DNA of 14,074 nt from Burkholderiales bacterium (GTDB lineage Bacteria; Pseudomonadota; Gammaproteobacteria; Burkholderiales; Burkholderiaceae_C). This document shows positions 1 to 6,871 of this stretch, piece by piece (within the stretch, counting starts at the first letter, position 1; the number at the start of each line of letters is the position of its first letter). The stretch spans positions 1-14,074 of the forward strand of contig CANFYD010000036.1 of the NCBI GenBank assembly GCA_947450745.1. Direction: 5' to 3'. The translations under genes were made by a program, and so were the position numbers. The notes beneath the pieces are model-generated. The model made no database searches, had not been told where the DNA came from, and saw only the letters and a list, made by a program, of their open reading frames with translations.

Positions 1-2
1 AC

Positions 3-866
3 TTCCTGGACCAGCAGCGCTTCAGCCGCGCCTTCCGGGACTGGTATTTGTTGCCGATGGTGGCTTGCATCTGGTCTTGCCCGACGGCGCAGATGCTCAG
101 CTTCCCCATCAGCACCTTGATCCGCTTTTGCCACAACCACGGTCTGCTGCAAGTGACCGACCGGCCGCAATGGTTCACCGTGCGCGGCGGAGCCAGGCAT
201 TACGTCCACAAGCTGTTGGCGCAGTTGACGGATGCCCGCCTGTCCACCCCCGTCAGCGGCGTGACCCGGCTGGCGGGTGGCGGCGTGATGGTGCACACCC
301 GCAAGGGCAGCGAGCGTTTCGACGAGGTGGTGATGGCCGGCCACAGCGATCAATCGCTGCGCCTGCTGGAGCAACCGTCGACGCTGGAACGCCAGGTGCT
401 CGGTGCCATCGGCTACCACCGCAACCGGGCGCTGTTGCACCTGGATCAAGCGATGCTGCCGCAGCGCCCGCGCGCCTGGGCGGCCTGGAATTACGAGCAT
501 GGCAGCAGCAAGACCGGCCGCCAAGGCGAGCCAGAGCAAAGCGCCGTCTGCCTGCATTACCTGCTGAATCGCCTGCAACCGCTGCCGTGCAAGCAGCCGG
601 TGCTGGTGTCCTTGAACCCGGTGCGCGAGCCTGATGAACGCCTGAAGCTGGCTGAATTCGACTACGCCCACCCGGTCTTCGACGCCGCTGCCGTGGCCGC
701 TCAAGCCCGCATCCCGCTGCTGCAAGGCCAGGGCCATGTGTGGTTTTGCGGCGCTTGGACACGCTATGGCTTCCATGAGGACGGCCTGCTGTCCGGTTTG
801 AAAGTGGCCAAGCAACTGACCGAGCAATGGGCCCGGCAGGCGCAGGGCCGGGTGAGTTCGCCATGA
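3..866 (+). CDS. FAD-dependent oxidoreductase, COG2907 type (5' partial)
   Basis: The frame is open from base 3 to TGA at 864-866, giving 287 residues of the C-terminal part; the start and the Rossmann GxGxxG FAD motif lie before the window. Seen: a segment reading DRPQWFTVRGGARHYV, typical of amine-oxidase-like flavoproteins, and near the C-terminus a GHVWFCGAWTRYGFHEDGLLSG stretch matching the FAD-contacting end motif of this fold. The family (annotated as NAD/FAD-binding or amine oxidase-like protein, COG2907) has no firmly assigned substrate but is repeatedly found beside DUF1365 and CFA-synthase-like genes, as here. The stop overlaps the next start (ATGA at 863-866), implying translational coupling. 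A TTG at 48 could be taken for a start, but the family-like sequence continues upstream of it, so the gene is truncated by the window and not short. Family call firm; oxidation or desaturation of a modified acyl chain is inference. Confidence 0.88.
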   Translation, partial: FLDQQRFSRAFRDWYLLPMVACIWSCPTAQMLSFPISTLIRFCHNHGLLQVTDRPQWFTVRGGARHYVHKLLAQLTDARLSTPVSGVTRLAGGGVMVHTRKGSERFDEVVMAGHSDQSLRLLEQPSTLERQVLGAIGYHRNRALLHLDQAMLPQRPRAWAAWNYEHGSSKTGRQGEPEQSAVCLHYLLNRLQPLPCKQPVLVSLNPVREPDERLKLAEFDYAHPVFDAAAVAAQARIPLLQGQGHVWFCGAWTRYGFHEDGLLSGLKVAKQLTEQWARQAQGRVSSP

Positions 867-1660
867 CCGACGCTGCACCGTCCGGCACGCTGGCTTGGCC
901 GCAGCAGGCGCTGATCGGCCGTGGCCAAGTGCGCCACCGCCGCCTGCGCCCGGCGCTGCATGCCTTTGACTACCGCAGCTACTTTTTGATGTTGCCGATG
1001 CGCAGCTTGCGCCAAGCGCCTTGCGCCGCGCTGCACCGCAACGGCTTCGGCTGGCTCAGTTTTCACGATGCCGACCACGGCGTTGGCGGCTCCGACAGCC
1101 TGGCTTGGTTGACCGCCCTGCTGGCCGACGAAGGCATCACCGACGCCGACGGCGAGATCTGGCTGCACTGCTTTCCGCGCGTGTTGGGCTGCACCTTCAA
1201 GCCGGTCAGCTTCTGGTATTGCCAGCGCGCCGACGGCTCGCTGGCGGCCGTGTTGGCCGAGGTCAACAACACCTTTGGCGAACGCCACTGCTATTTGCTG
1301 CAAGGCGAAGGCCTGGCCTACGGCCGCGAGATGTTGGCCAGCAAGGTCTTTCACGTCTCGCCGTTCTGCCGCGTCGGCGGCCGCTACCGCTTTCGCTTCA
1401 TGCACAGCGGCGCGCGCGGTGCCCGCACGGTGGCGCGCATCGACCACGAAGACGAGGCCGGCCAGCCGCTGCTGCAAACCAGCGTCTCGGGCGAGCTGGG
1501 CCCGCTGACCGAAGCCTCGGCACGTGCCGCCTTTTTTGCCATGCCGGCGATGAGCTTGATGTTGATCGCCCGAATCCACTGGCAGGCCTTGCGCCTGGCG
1601 CTGAAGCGCGTGCCGTTTTTCGGCAAACCCAGTCCTCCCGACAAACTCGTGACCCGCTGA
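863..1660 (+). CDS. DUF1365 family protein
   Basis: 265 residues from the ATG at 863, chosen because it overlaps the previous stop and gives the usual family N-terminus (GQVRHRRLRPALHAFDYRSY); an in-frame upstream start at 827 would only add residues inside the neighbour. Hallmarks of DUF1365 are visible: HDADHG at residues 68-73, a PRVLGCTFKPVSFWYC stretch near residue 110, VNNTFGERH at 134-142 and KVFHVSPF at 161-168. No signal peptide or clear membrane span, so probably cytoplasmic or membrane-associated. Biochemical activity is unknown. The family nearly always travels with COG2907 flavoproteins and CFA-like methyltransferases, suggesting a shared lipid-modifying pathway. It is followed 12 bases later by the methyltransferase gene. 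Confidence 0.9.
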   Translation: MTDAAPSGTLAWPQQALIGRGQVRHRRLRPALHAFDYRSYFLMLPMRSLRQAPCAALHRNGFGWLSFHDADHGVGGSDSLAWLTALLADEGITDADGEIWLHCFPRVLGCTFKPVSFWYCQRADGSLAAVLAEVNNTFGERHCYLLQGEGLAYGREMLASKVFHVSPFCRVGGRYRFRFMHSGARGARTVARIDHEDEAGQPLLQTSVSGELGPLTEASARAAFFAMPAMSLMLIARIHWQALRLALKRVPFFGKPSPPDKLVTR

Positions 1661-1672
1661 CGGTTGCTGCCC

Positions 1673-2896
1673 ATGATGAACACCACAACGCTCAAACAAG
1701 GCTTCAGCCTCCCCAGCGACGCCCCGGCGGCGGCGCGCACCGTCTTCCGCTTGCTGGGCCAATTGCGCCACGGCAGCCTGGACGTGCAACTGCCCGACGG
1801 CAGCTCGGCTCATTTTGGCGGGGCCGAAGGGCCACGCGCCGCTCTGCGCATCCGTGACTGGGCGCTGTGCTCGGCCGTGCTGCGCTCGGGCGACATCGGC
1901 TTTGCCGAAAGCTATGTGGCGGGGCACTGGAGTTCGCCCGATCTGCGCGCCCTGCTGGAGCTGTTCATCCGCAACCGCGAGGCGCTGGAGTCGGTCGTCT
2001 ACGGCCATTGGTGGGGCGCGCTTCTGCACCGCGCTCGCCACTTGCTGAACCGCAACACGCGCGAAGGCAGCCGCAAGAACATCCACGCCCATTACGACCT
2101 CGGCAATGCGTTCTACAAGCTCTGGTTGGACGAGAGCATGAACTACTCCAGCGCTTGGTTTGACGGCAACCATGAGCAGTCGATGACGGCGGCGCAAAAC
2201 GCCAAAACCCGCCGTGCGCTGGACGAATGCGGTGTCAAAGCGGGCGACCGGGTGCTGGAAATCGGCTGCGGCTGGGGCGCGGTGGCCGAGTCCGCAGCGC
2301 GCGATTTTGGCGCCCATCTGACCGGCGTCACGCTCTCCAACGAACAGCTTGATTGGGCCAAGAATCGGCTGCAACAAGCGGGCTTGAGCGCGCAAGTCGA
2401 TCTGCGTTACCAGGATTACCGCGACATCACCGACACCGCCTTTGACGCGGTCATCTCGATCGAAATGTTCGAGGCGGTCGGGCGCGAATACTGGGATGGC
2501 TATTTCAAGACCCTGTATACCAAGCTCAAACCGGGCGGCCGCGCCTGCATCCAGAGCATCACCATCCGCGACGACCTGTTCGAGCGCTACACCCGCTCGA
2601 CCGACTTCATCCAGCAATACATCTTCCCCGGCGGCATGTTGCCCAGCCCCAGCCAGTTCCGCGCCCACGCCAAACGCGCCGGGCTGCGCGTCGTCAACGA
2701 ACTGGCCTTCGGGCAGGATTACGCACTGACCTTGCACCGCTGGCGCGAAGCCTTTTTGCGCCACGAAGGTGCCGTGCGCGAGCAGGGTTTCGACACCCGC
2801 TTCATGCGGCTGTGGGAGTTCTACTTGGCCTATTGCGAAGCCGCCTTTGCCGCCGGCAATACCGACGTGATGCAGTTCACCTTGGCGCGGGATTGA
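1673..2896 (+). CDS. Cyclopropane-fatty-acyl-phospholipid synthase family SAM methyltransferase
   Basis: 407 residues from ATG 1673 (a second ATG at 1676 is equally possible; the TTG at 1664 is less likely). An N-terminal domain is followed by a class I methyltransferase fold: HYDLGN at residues 140-145, SAM-binding VLEIGCGWG ending at 202, IEMFEAVG at 263-270, FIQQYIFPGGMLPS, and a conserved Tyr in GQDYALTLHRW (Y350). This is the COG2230 family, which transfers a methylene or methyl group from SAM to an unsaturated phospholipid acyl chain at the membrane. Odd points: the E. coli Cfa bicarbonate ligands Cys139 and His266 appear as Ser160 (YSSAWF) and Gln294 (IQSIT), while the Glu and Tyr ligands are kept. 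It therefore belongs to a divergent subfamily whose product may be a branched or methylated chain. I give no cfa symbol for that reason. The next gene starts 1 base after the stop. Confidence 0.93.
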   Translation: MMNTTTLKQGFSLPSDAPAAARTVFRLLGQLRHGSLDVQLPDGSSAHFGGAEGPRAALRIRDWALCSAVLRSGDIGFAESYVAGHWSSPDLRALLELFIRNREALESVVYGHWWGALLHRARHLLNRNTREGSRKNIHAHYDLGNAFYKLWLDESMNYSSAWFDGNHEQSMTAAQNAKTRRALDECGVKAGDRVLEIGCGWGAVAESAARDFGAHLTGVTLSNEQLDWAKNRLQQAGLSAQVDLRYQDYRDITDTAFDAVISIEMFEAVGREYWDGYFKTLYTKLKPGGRACIQSITIRDDLFERYTRSTDFIQQYIFPGGMLPSPSQFRAHAKRAGLRVVNELAFGQDYALTLHRWREAFLRHEGAVREQGFDTRFMRLWEFYLAYCEAAFAAGNTDVMQFTLARD

Positions 2897-2897
2897 G

Positions 2898-3470
2898 GTG
2901 GACCGCCGTGACTGCCTGAGTATGGGTTTGGGCACCTTGTTGAGCCTGCCGCTGGCCTTGCAGGCTCAGGCTCAAACGCCAACGCGCACACAGCCGCCCG
3001 AGCTGCTCGACTGGCGCTTGCAGGGCCAGGGACAAATGCGCTTTTTCGGCCTGTTGATCTATGACATCAGGCTGTGGACGCGCGACAAGTTCGAAGCCGC
3101 TCAATTGAGAAGTCAGTGGAACAGCCAGCCCGTCGCGCTGGAGCTGGAATATGCACGCAACTTGAGCGGGGCCGAGATCGCCAAACGCTCGCTGGTCGAG
3201 ATGCGCCGCCAAGCCGAAATCACCGAAGCACAGGCCAAGAACTGGTTGACTGAGATGGAAGCCGCCTTCCCCGATGTGAAAAGCGGTGACCGCATCAGCG
3301 GCATCCACGCCCCGGCCAGCAGCACCGATTTTTATGTCAACGGGCGCTTGCAGCGGCGCATTGCCGACGCTGATTTCAGCCGACTGTTCTTCGGCATCTG
3401 GCTGTCACCGCAAAGCTCGGAACAAGGCCTGCGCAGCAAGTTGTTGGACGGCCTCGATGGCGCTCGCTGA
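2898..3470 (+). CDS. Exported chalcone-isomerase-like protein
   Basis: 190 residues from GTG 2898, one base after the methyltransferase stop. The N-terminus (VDRRDCLSMGLGTLLSLPLALQAQA) is a signal peptide with cleavage likely near residue 25, so the protein should be periplasmic. The mature part matches the bacterial chalcone isomerase-like domain: FFGLLIYDIRLW around 49-60, LELEYARNLSGAEIAKRSLVEM, an FPDVKSGDRISG segment and a TDFYVNGRL segment near 145-153, then FFGIWLSP. Plant members isomerise chalcones, and the fold also includes fatty-acid-binding proteins. Bacterial members in this setting have no proven reaction. A role in binding a modified acyl chain in the periplasm is inference. 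The 3' end overlaps the MFS start by 14 bases in another frame. Confidence 0.85.
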   Translation: MDRRDCLSMGLGTLLSLPLALQAQAQTPTRTQPPELLDWRLQGQGQMRFFGLLIYDIRLWTRDKFEAAQLRSQWNSQPVALELEYARNLSGAEIAKRSLVEMRRQAEITEAQAKNWLTEMEAAFPDVKSGDRISGIHAPASSTDFYVNGRLQRRIADADFSRLFFGIWLSPQSSEQGLRSKLLDGLDGAR

Positions 3471-4776
3471 ACCCGCCAGCGGCTTTCCCCCCGGCGCGGG
3501 TCTGCGCTACGGCAGCCTCGGTTTTGCCCTGGCCTTTGTCGCCTTGCCGCTCTACGTCAGCTTGCCCGCCCATTACGCCCAGAGCTTCGGCATGCCGCTG
3601 GCGTGGCTGGGGGCCTTGCTGCTGGCGTCCAGGCTGCTCGATGCGCTGGTCGACCCGTGGATAGGCCGGCTCTGCGATGACTGGTTGATCCACCGACAGG
3701 CGCGCGTCTTGCCGCTGATGGTCGGTGCGGCGCTGCTGCTGCTGCTCGGCTTCAGCGGCCTGTTTTTCCCGCCGGTGCGCGAGCTGCCGCTGCTGCTCGC
3801 TTGGTGCGGCGCTTGTTTGCTGTTGACTTATCTGGGCTATAGCTTGCTGAGCGTGATGCATCAGGCCTGGGGCGCTCGGCTGGGCGGCAATGCGGTCAAG
3901 CAGACCCGGGTCGTGGCTTGGCGTGAGGGCTTTGCGCTGGCCGGGGTGATTTGTGCGTCCGTCCTGCCCACCGTGATCGGTTGGGCTACGACGACGCTGG
4001 CTTTGGGCCTGGGCTTGGCGCTCGGCTTGGCGCTGCTTGCCAGGGCACCCCGCACCGGTGATGTGTCGGGGTCACCGGCTCACGTCACACCGTTCGGTGC
4101 CGACTCCAATTCAAACGCCGCCGCGCTGGTCTGGCGCACGCCGGGCTTTCGGCGCTTGCTGGCGGTCTTTTTGCTGAACGGCATCGCGGCCGCCGTGCCG
4201 GCCACGCTGCTGCTGTTTTTCGTACGTGACCGCTTGCAGACGCCGCAGGCCGAAGGCCTCTACCTGGCCGCCTATTTCATCGCCGCAGCCCTCTCGCTGC
4301 CGCTGTGGCTGCGCGTGGTGGCCCGCGTCGGGCAGGCGCGTGCCTGGGGCTTGTCGATGTTGTTGGCGGTATCGGCGTTTGCCTGGGCTGCAGGCTTGGG
4401 CAGCGGCGACAGCACCGGCTTTGCGCTGGTCTGCCTGGCCAGCGGCATTGCATTGGGGGCCGATCTGGCCATTCCCGGCGCGATGCTGACGCGGGTGATT
4501 CAACAAGCCGGCCTGTCCGGCCGCGCCGAGGGTGCATTTTTTGGCTGGTGGAACGCCGCCAACAAACTCAATCTGGCCTTGGCCGCCGGTTTGGGCCTGC
4601 CGCTGCTGCAATGGTTGGGCTACGCGCCCGGCCGCCGTGACGACGCGGCCTTGCAAGCCTTGACCCTGGCTTATTGCCTGCTGCCCTGCCTGCTCAAACT
4701 GGCGGCTGCCGGGCTGCTCTATCTCTTCTGGATTCGCCATTCCGCCCTGGATCCAGCCTTCAAGGAAACTTCATGA
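3457..4776 (+). CDS. MFS transporter, GPH (MelB-like) type
   Basis: 439 residues from ATG 3457, which lies inside the last codons of the preceding gene; the frame stays open further upstream (to 3286), but that part overlaps the chalcone-isomerase-like gene and lacks membrane character. About twelve hydrophobic segments are visible. The first loop carries SRLLDALVDPWIGRLCDD (residues 58-75) with Asp62, Asp66 and Asp74, the signature of the glycoside-pentoside-hexuronide:cation symporter branch. That fits an inner-membrane secondary carrier coupled to H+ or Na+. The substrate is unknown; lipid-related members of this branch exist, and the neighbours suggest a lipid or lipid-derived compound. 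The stop overlaps the next ATG (ATGA at 4773-4776). Confidence 0.88.
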   Translation: MALAEPASGFPPGAGLRYGSLGFALAFVALPLYVSLPAHYAQSFGMPLAWLGALLLASRLLDALVDPWIGRLCDDWLIHRQARVLPLMVGAALLLLLGFSGLFFPPVRELPLLLAWCGACLLLTYLGYSLLSVMHQAWGARLGGNAVKQTRVVAWREGFALAGVICASVLPTVIGWATTTLALGLGLALGLALLARAPRTGDVSGSPAHVTPFGADSNSNAAALVWRTPGFRRLLAVFLLNGIAAAVPATLLLFFVRDRLQTPQAEGLYLAAYFIAAALSLPLWLRVVARVGQARAWGLSMLLAVSAFAWAAGLGSGDSTGFALVCLASGIALGADLAIPGAMLTRVIQQAGLSGRAEGAFFGWWNAANKLNLALAAGLGLPLLQWLGYAPGRRDDAALQALTLAYCLLPCLLKLAAAGLLYLFWIRHSALDPAFKETS

Positions 4777-5315
4777 ATGCCACCCTGACCCGCCGTACCG
4801 CCCTGCTCGGCGCCAGCGCCCTTGTCCTGACCGGTTGCGCCAGCGCACCGGTGCCCGGCGACTACGCGAAAGAAACGCCGACGCTGGACTTGCGCACCTA
4901 CTTCAACGGCCCGCTGCTGGCGCATGGCCTGTTCACCGACCGTGGCGGGCGGGTGGTGCGCCGCTTCATCGTCAAGCTGAAAGGCACGTGGACGGGCGAT
5001 GTCGGCGTGCTGGAAGAAGACTTCGAGTACAGCGACGGGGCCAAGGAACGGCGCGTCTGGACGCTGCGCTACCTGGGCGACGGCCGCTACAGCGGCACCG
5101 CCGGCGACGTGCTCGGTGAAGCGCAGGGTCAGGCCGCAGGCAACGCCTTTCGCTGGGCCTACACCTTGAAACTGCCGGTCGACGGCAGCGTCTACGAGGT
5201 CAACTTTGACGACTGGATGTATCTGGTCGACGAGCGGATCATGTTGAACAAGGCCAAGATGAGCAAATTCGGCTTCGGCCTGGGGGAAGTCACCCTGTCG
5301 TTCCAGAAACTCTGA
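4773..5315 (+). CDS. DUF3833 family lipoprotein
   Basis: 180 residues from ATG 4773, overlapping the MFS stop by four bases. The N-terminus has two arginines (R7-R8), a hydrophobic stretch and a lipobox L19-T20-G21-C22, so it should be lipidated at Cys22 and anchored facing the periplasm. The body matches DUF3833: LDLRTYFNGPLLAHGLFTDR, LEEDFEYSDGAKERRVWTL, GTAGDVLGEAQGQAAGNAF and a long VNFDDWMYLVDERIMLNKA stretch near the C-terminus. It is probably a beta-rich lipocalin-like protein, though that is inference from pattern. Function is not established; co-occurrence with the CFA-like, DUF1365 and COG2907 genes is a recurring theme. The twin arginine resembles but does not fully match a Tat motif. 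The SDR gene starts 6 bases downstream. Confidence 0.9.
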   Translation: MNATLTRRTALLGASALVLTGCASAPVPGDYAKETPTLDLRTYFNGPLLAHGLFTDRGGRVVRRFIVKLKGTWTGDVGVLEEDFEYSDGAKERRVWTLRYLGDGRYSGTAGDVLGEAQGQAAGNAFRWAYTLKLPVDGSVYEVNFDDWMYLVDERIMLNKAKMSKFGFGLGEVTLSFQKL

Positions 5316-5321
5316 GCGGCC

Positions 5322-6116
5322 ATGGCACTGAATCCGAAAATCAAGACCTGGCAGGGCTGCACGGTCTGGCTGGTCGGCGCGTCCAGCGGCATCGGCCGCG
5401 CGGTCGCGCATGCGCTCCACCAAGCGGGCGCGCGTGTCATCGTGTCGGCCCGGCAACTCGATTTGCTGGAGGCTTTTGTCGATGAGCATCCGGGTGCACG
5501 CGCGCTGGCGCTCGATGTGCTGGAGCCCGAGTCGCTGCAACAGGCCTTGCAACAGATCATCGCCAGCCACGGCCGCGTCGATCTTTGCCTGTATTGCGCC
5601 GGCTATTACAAGCCGATGCGGGCCCAGCAGTTCTCGCTGGTCGAAGCCAAGCGCCATCTGGACATCAACTATGTCGGCGCGCTGAACCTGCTCGACGCGC
5701 TGCTGCCGCAATTGCTGCGCCAAGCGCAAGACGGCAGGGGGCAAGCGGCCGGCCACATCAGCTTGGTGTCGAGCGTGGCCGGTTACCGCGGCCTGCCTAA
5801 ATCGCTGGCCTACGGCCCGTCAAAAGCCGCGTTGAGTCATCTGGCCGAGGCGCTTTATCTTGATTTGTCGCCCGAACGCATCGGCGTGTCGGTCATCCAT
5901 CCGGGCTTTGTGGCGACCCCGCTGACGGCCCAGAATGACTTCAACATGCCGGCCTTGCTGAGCCCTGAGCAGGCCGCGCAGGAAATGATCAAGGGCTGGC
6001 AGCGGGGCGAGTTTGAAATCCACTTCCCGAAGCGCTTCACGCTGTGGCTGAAACTGCTGCGCCATCTGGGGCACGGCCTGTACTTTCGCGCCGTCCAAAA
6101 GGCGACCGGGCTGTGA
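5322..6116 (+). CDS. Short-chain dehydrogenase/reductase (SDR)
   Basis: 264 residues from ATG 5322. Classical SDR features are complete: nucleotide-binding GASSGIG at residues 19-25, an Asp in LALDV for the adenine pocket, CAG (instead of the usual NAG) near residue 92, Ser151 in LVSSVAG, and catalytic Tyr164 with Lys168 in AYGPSKAAL. The C-terminus (FPKRFTLWLKLLRHLGHGLYF) is basic, aromatic and hydrophobic, which could bring the enzyme to the membrane. It is likely an NAD(P)-dependent oxidoreductase in the cytoplasm; substrate unknown, with an oxidised fatty-acid derivative suggested only by context. The stop overlaps the GTG of the next gene. Confidence 0.93.
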   Translation: MALNPKIKTWQGCTVWLVGASSGIGRAVAHALHQAGARVIVSARQLDLLEAFVDEHPGARALALDVLEPESLQQALQQIIASHGRVDLCLYCAGYYKPMRAQQFSLVEAKRHLDINYVGALNLLDALLPQLLRQAQDGRGQAAGHISLVSSVAGYRGLPKSLAYGPSKAALSHLAEALYLDLSPERIGVSVIHPGFVATPLTAQNDFNMPALLSPEQAAQEMIKGWQRGEFEIHFPKRFTLWLKLLRHLGHGLYFRAVQKATGL

Positions 6117-6547
6117 GCGCGCACCCCGACCCGCGCATGGCGGCGGTGATTCAGTTGTTCGAGCAATTGAAGCCCGCCGATGTGGCGCGGATGGGTGAGT
6201 TCTACACCGAGCAGGCCTACTTCAGAGACACGTTCAACGAGGTGCACGACCTGGCCGGCGTGCAGCGCGTGTTTGCCCACATGTTCAGCACGCTGGAGCA
6301 ACCGCGCTTTCTGATCCTGGACGCCCTGCTGCAAGACAGCCAAGGCTTTCTGACCTGGGATTTTTGCTTCCGCATGCGCGGCCAAACGCTGGAGCGGCGC
6401 ATCCACGGCAGCAGCCATTTGCGCTTCGCCCCCGACGGCCGCGTCGCCTACCACCGCGATTACTGGGATGCGGCCGAAGAGCTGTACGAGAAACTGCCCC
6501 TGCTGGGCGGCCTGCTGCGCTGGATCAAGCGGAAATTGCGAGCTTGA
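6113..6547 (+). CDS. NTF2-like (SnoaL-type) protein
   Basis: 144 residues from GTG 6113, which overlaps the SDR stop (GTGA); ATG 6137 is the alternative start and would remove eight residues. The composition fits the nuclear transport factor 2 / SnoaL cone fold: an N-terminal helix (MAAVIQLFEQL), FYTEQAYFRDTFNEV, a VFAHMF helix, FLTWDFCFRM and SHLRFAPDGRVAYHRDYWD strands, and a basic C-terminus (LLRWIKRKLRA). Members act as small isomerases, cyclases or binding proteins; the reaction here is unknown. It is the last gene of the operon; a G-rich tract and an inserted element follow at once, and no simple intrinsic terminator is seen. Confidence 0.85.
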   Translation: MSAHPDPRMAAVIQLFEQLKPADVARMGEFYTEQAYFRDTFNEVHDLAGVQRVFAHMFSTLEQPRFLILDALLQDSQGFLTWDFCFRMRGQTLERRIHGSSHLRFAPDGRVAYHRDYWDAAEELYEKLPLLGGLLRWIKRKLRA

Positions 6548-6548
6548 A

Positions 6549-6578
6549 GGGCGAGAGGGCGTGAGGGCAGAGGGTGGG
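6549..6578 (+). other. Possible G-quadruplex tract after the lipid operon
   Basis: Five GGG runs (6549-6551, 6557-6559, 6565-6567, 6572-6574, 6576-6578) are separated by loops of 5, 5, 4 and 1 bases, starting two bases after the stop of the NTF2-like gene. This satisfies the usual G3-N(1-7) pattern on the coding strand, so the structure could form in RNA or non-template DNA. The last runs overlap the left end of the 140-bp repeat element. Folding and any effect on mRNA ends are inferred. Confidence 0.45.
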
Positions 6579-6871
6579 AGCTTTTGTAGCGAGCGGTCGT
6601 CAGGCTAGTGTCGTGTCAAGCGTCAGATGTCGCATGACCGCGCCGCCATAGGCGTACAGGGCTAGGCGCGAGCCGCAGCCCATGCCCAGTGCATGGGCAA
6701 GACTTGCAACAACGCCATGTGCGGCGAGTGCAAGTGGGCGGCGACAGATGGCGCTTGACACGACACTAGGCAGGAGGAGCACAGGAACCGCAACGTACTC
6801 CATGTACGTGAGGATTCCGAGCATCCGACTAACGACGCATGGCGGCCGCGCAGTAAAAAGTTCTCAGCCTC
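6570..6871. repeat. 140-bp palindromic repeat element, copy A, interrupted by a second element
   Basis: After removing the 159-bp insert and one TA, about 141 bp remain. They align along their whole length to copy B at 7935-8074, in the same orientation and about 88-90% identical by eye. Ends form an imperfect terminal inverted repeat (6570-6585 against 6856-6871, 13 of 16). The core includes CGTAC-TCCAT-GTACG, a hairpin at the centre of the original element. The right end stops exactly at the corA stop codon (6872-6874). There is no coding capacity of its own; the open frames crossing it give the same peptide in both copies only because the DNA is repeated. Confidence 0.85.
6608..6766. mobile_element. 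159-bp MITE-like element with TA target duplication, nested in repeat copy A
   Basis: Terminal inverted repeats GTGTCGTGTCAAGCG (6608-6622) and CGCTTGACACGACAC (6752-6766) are perfect over 15 bp and match 23 of 26 when extended inwards. Both ends are flanked by TA (6606-6607 and 6767-6768). Copy B of the surrounding repeat has TT and no insert at the equivalent place, so it serves as an empty site. TA duplication points to IS630/Tc1/mariner-type transposition in trans; the element has no transposase frame. Internally it holds three hairpins: 6639-6670 (CGCGCC/GGCGCG), the central 6678-6698 (GCCCATGC/GCATGGGC) and 6702-6735 (ACTTGCA/TGCAAGT). The transposase source is not in the window. Confidence 0.75.

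Noticed and set aside
764..2935. A 723-residue open frame on the minus strand across the first three genes
   Set aside because: It runs antisense to three genes with clear family motifs, has low-complexity Ala/Gly/Gln/Arg-rich content and no recognisable domain; long antisense frames are common in GC-rich coding DNA.
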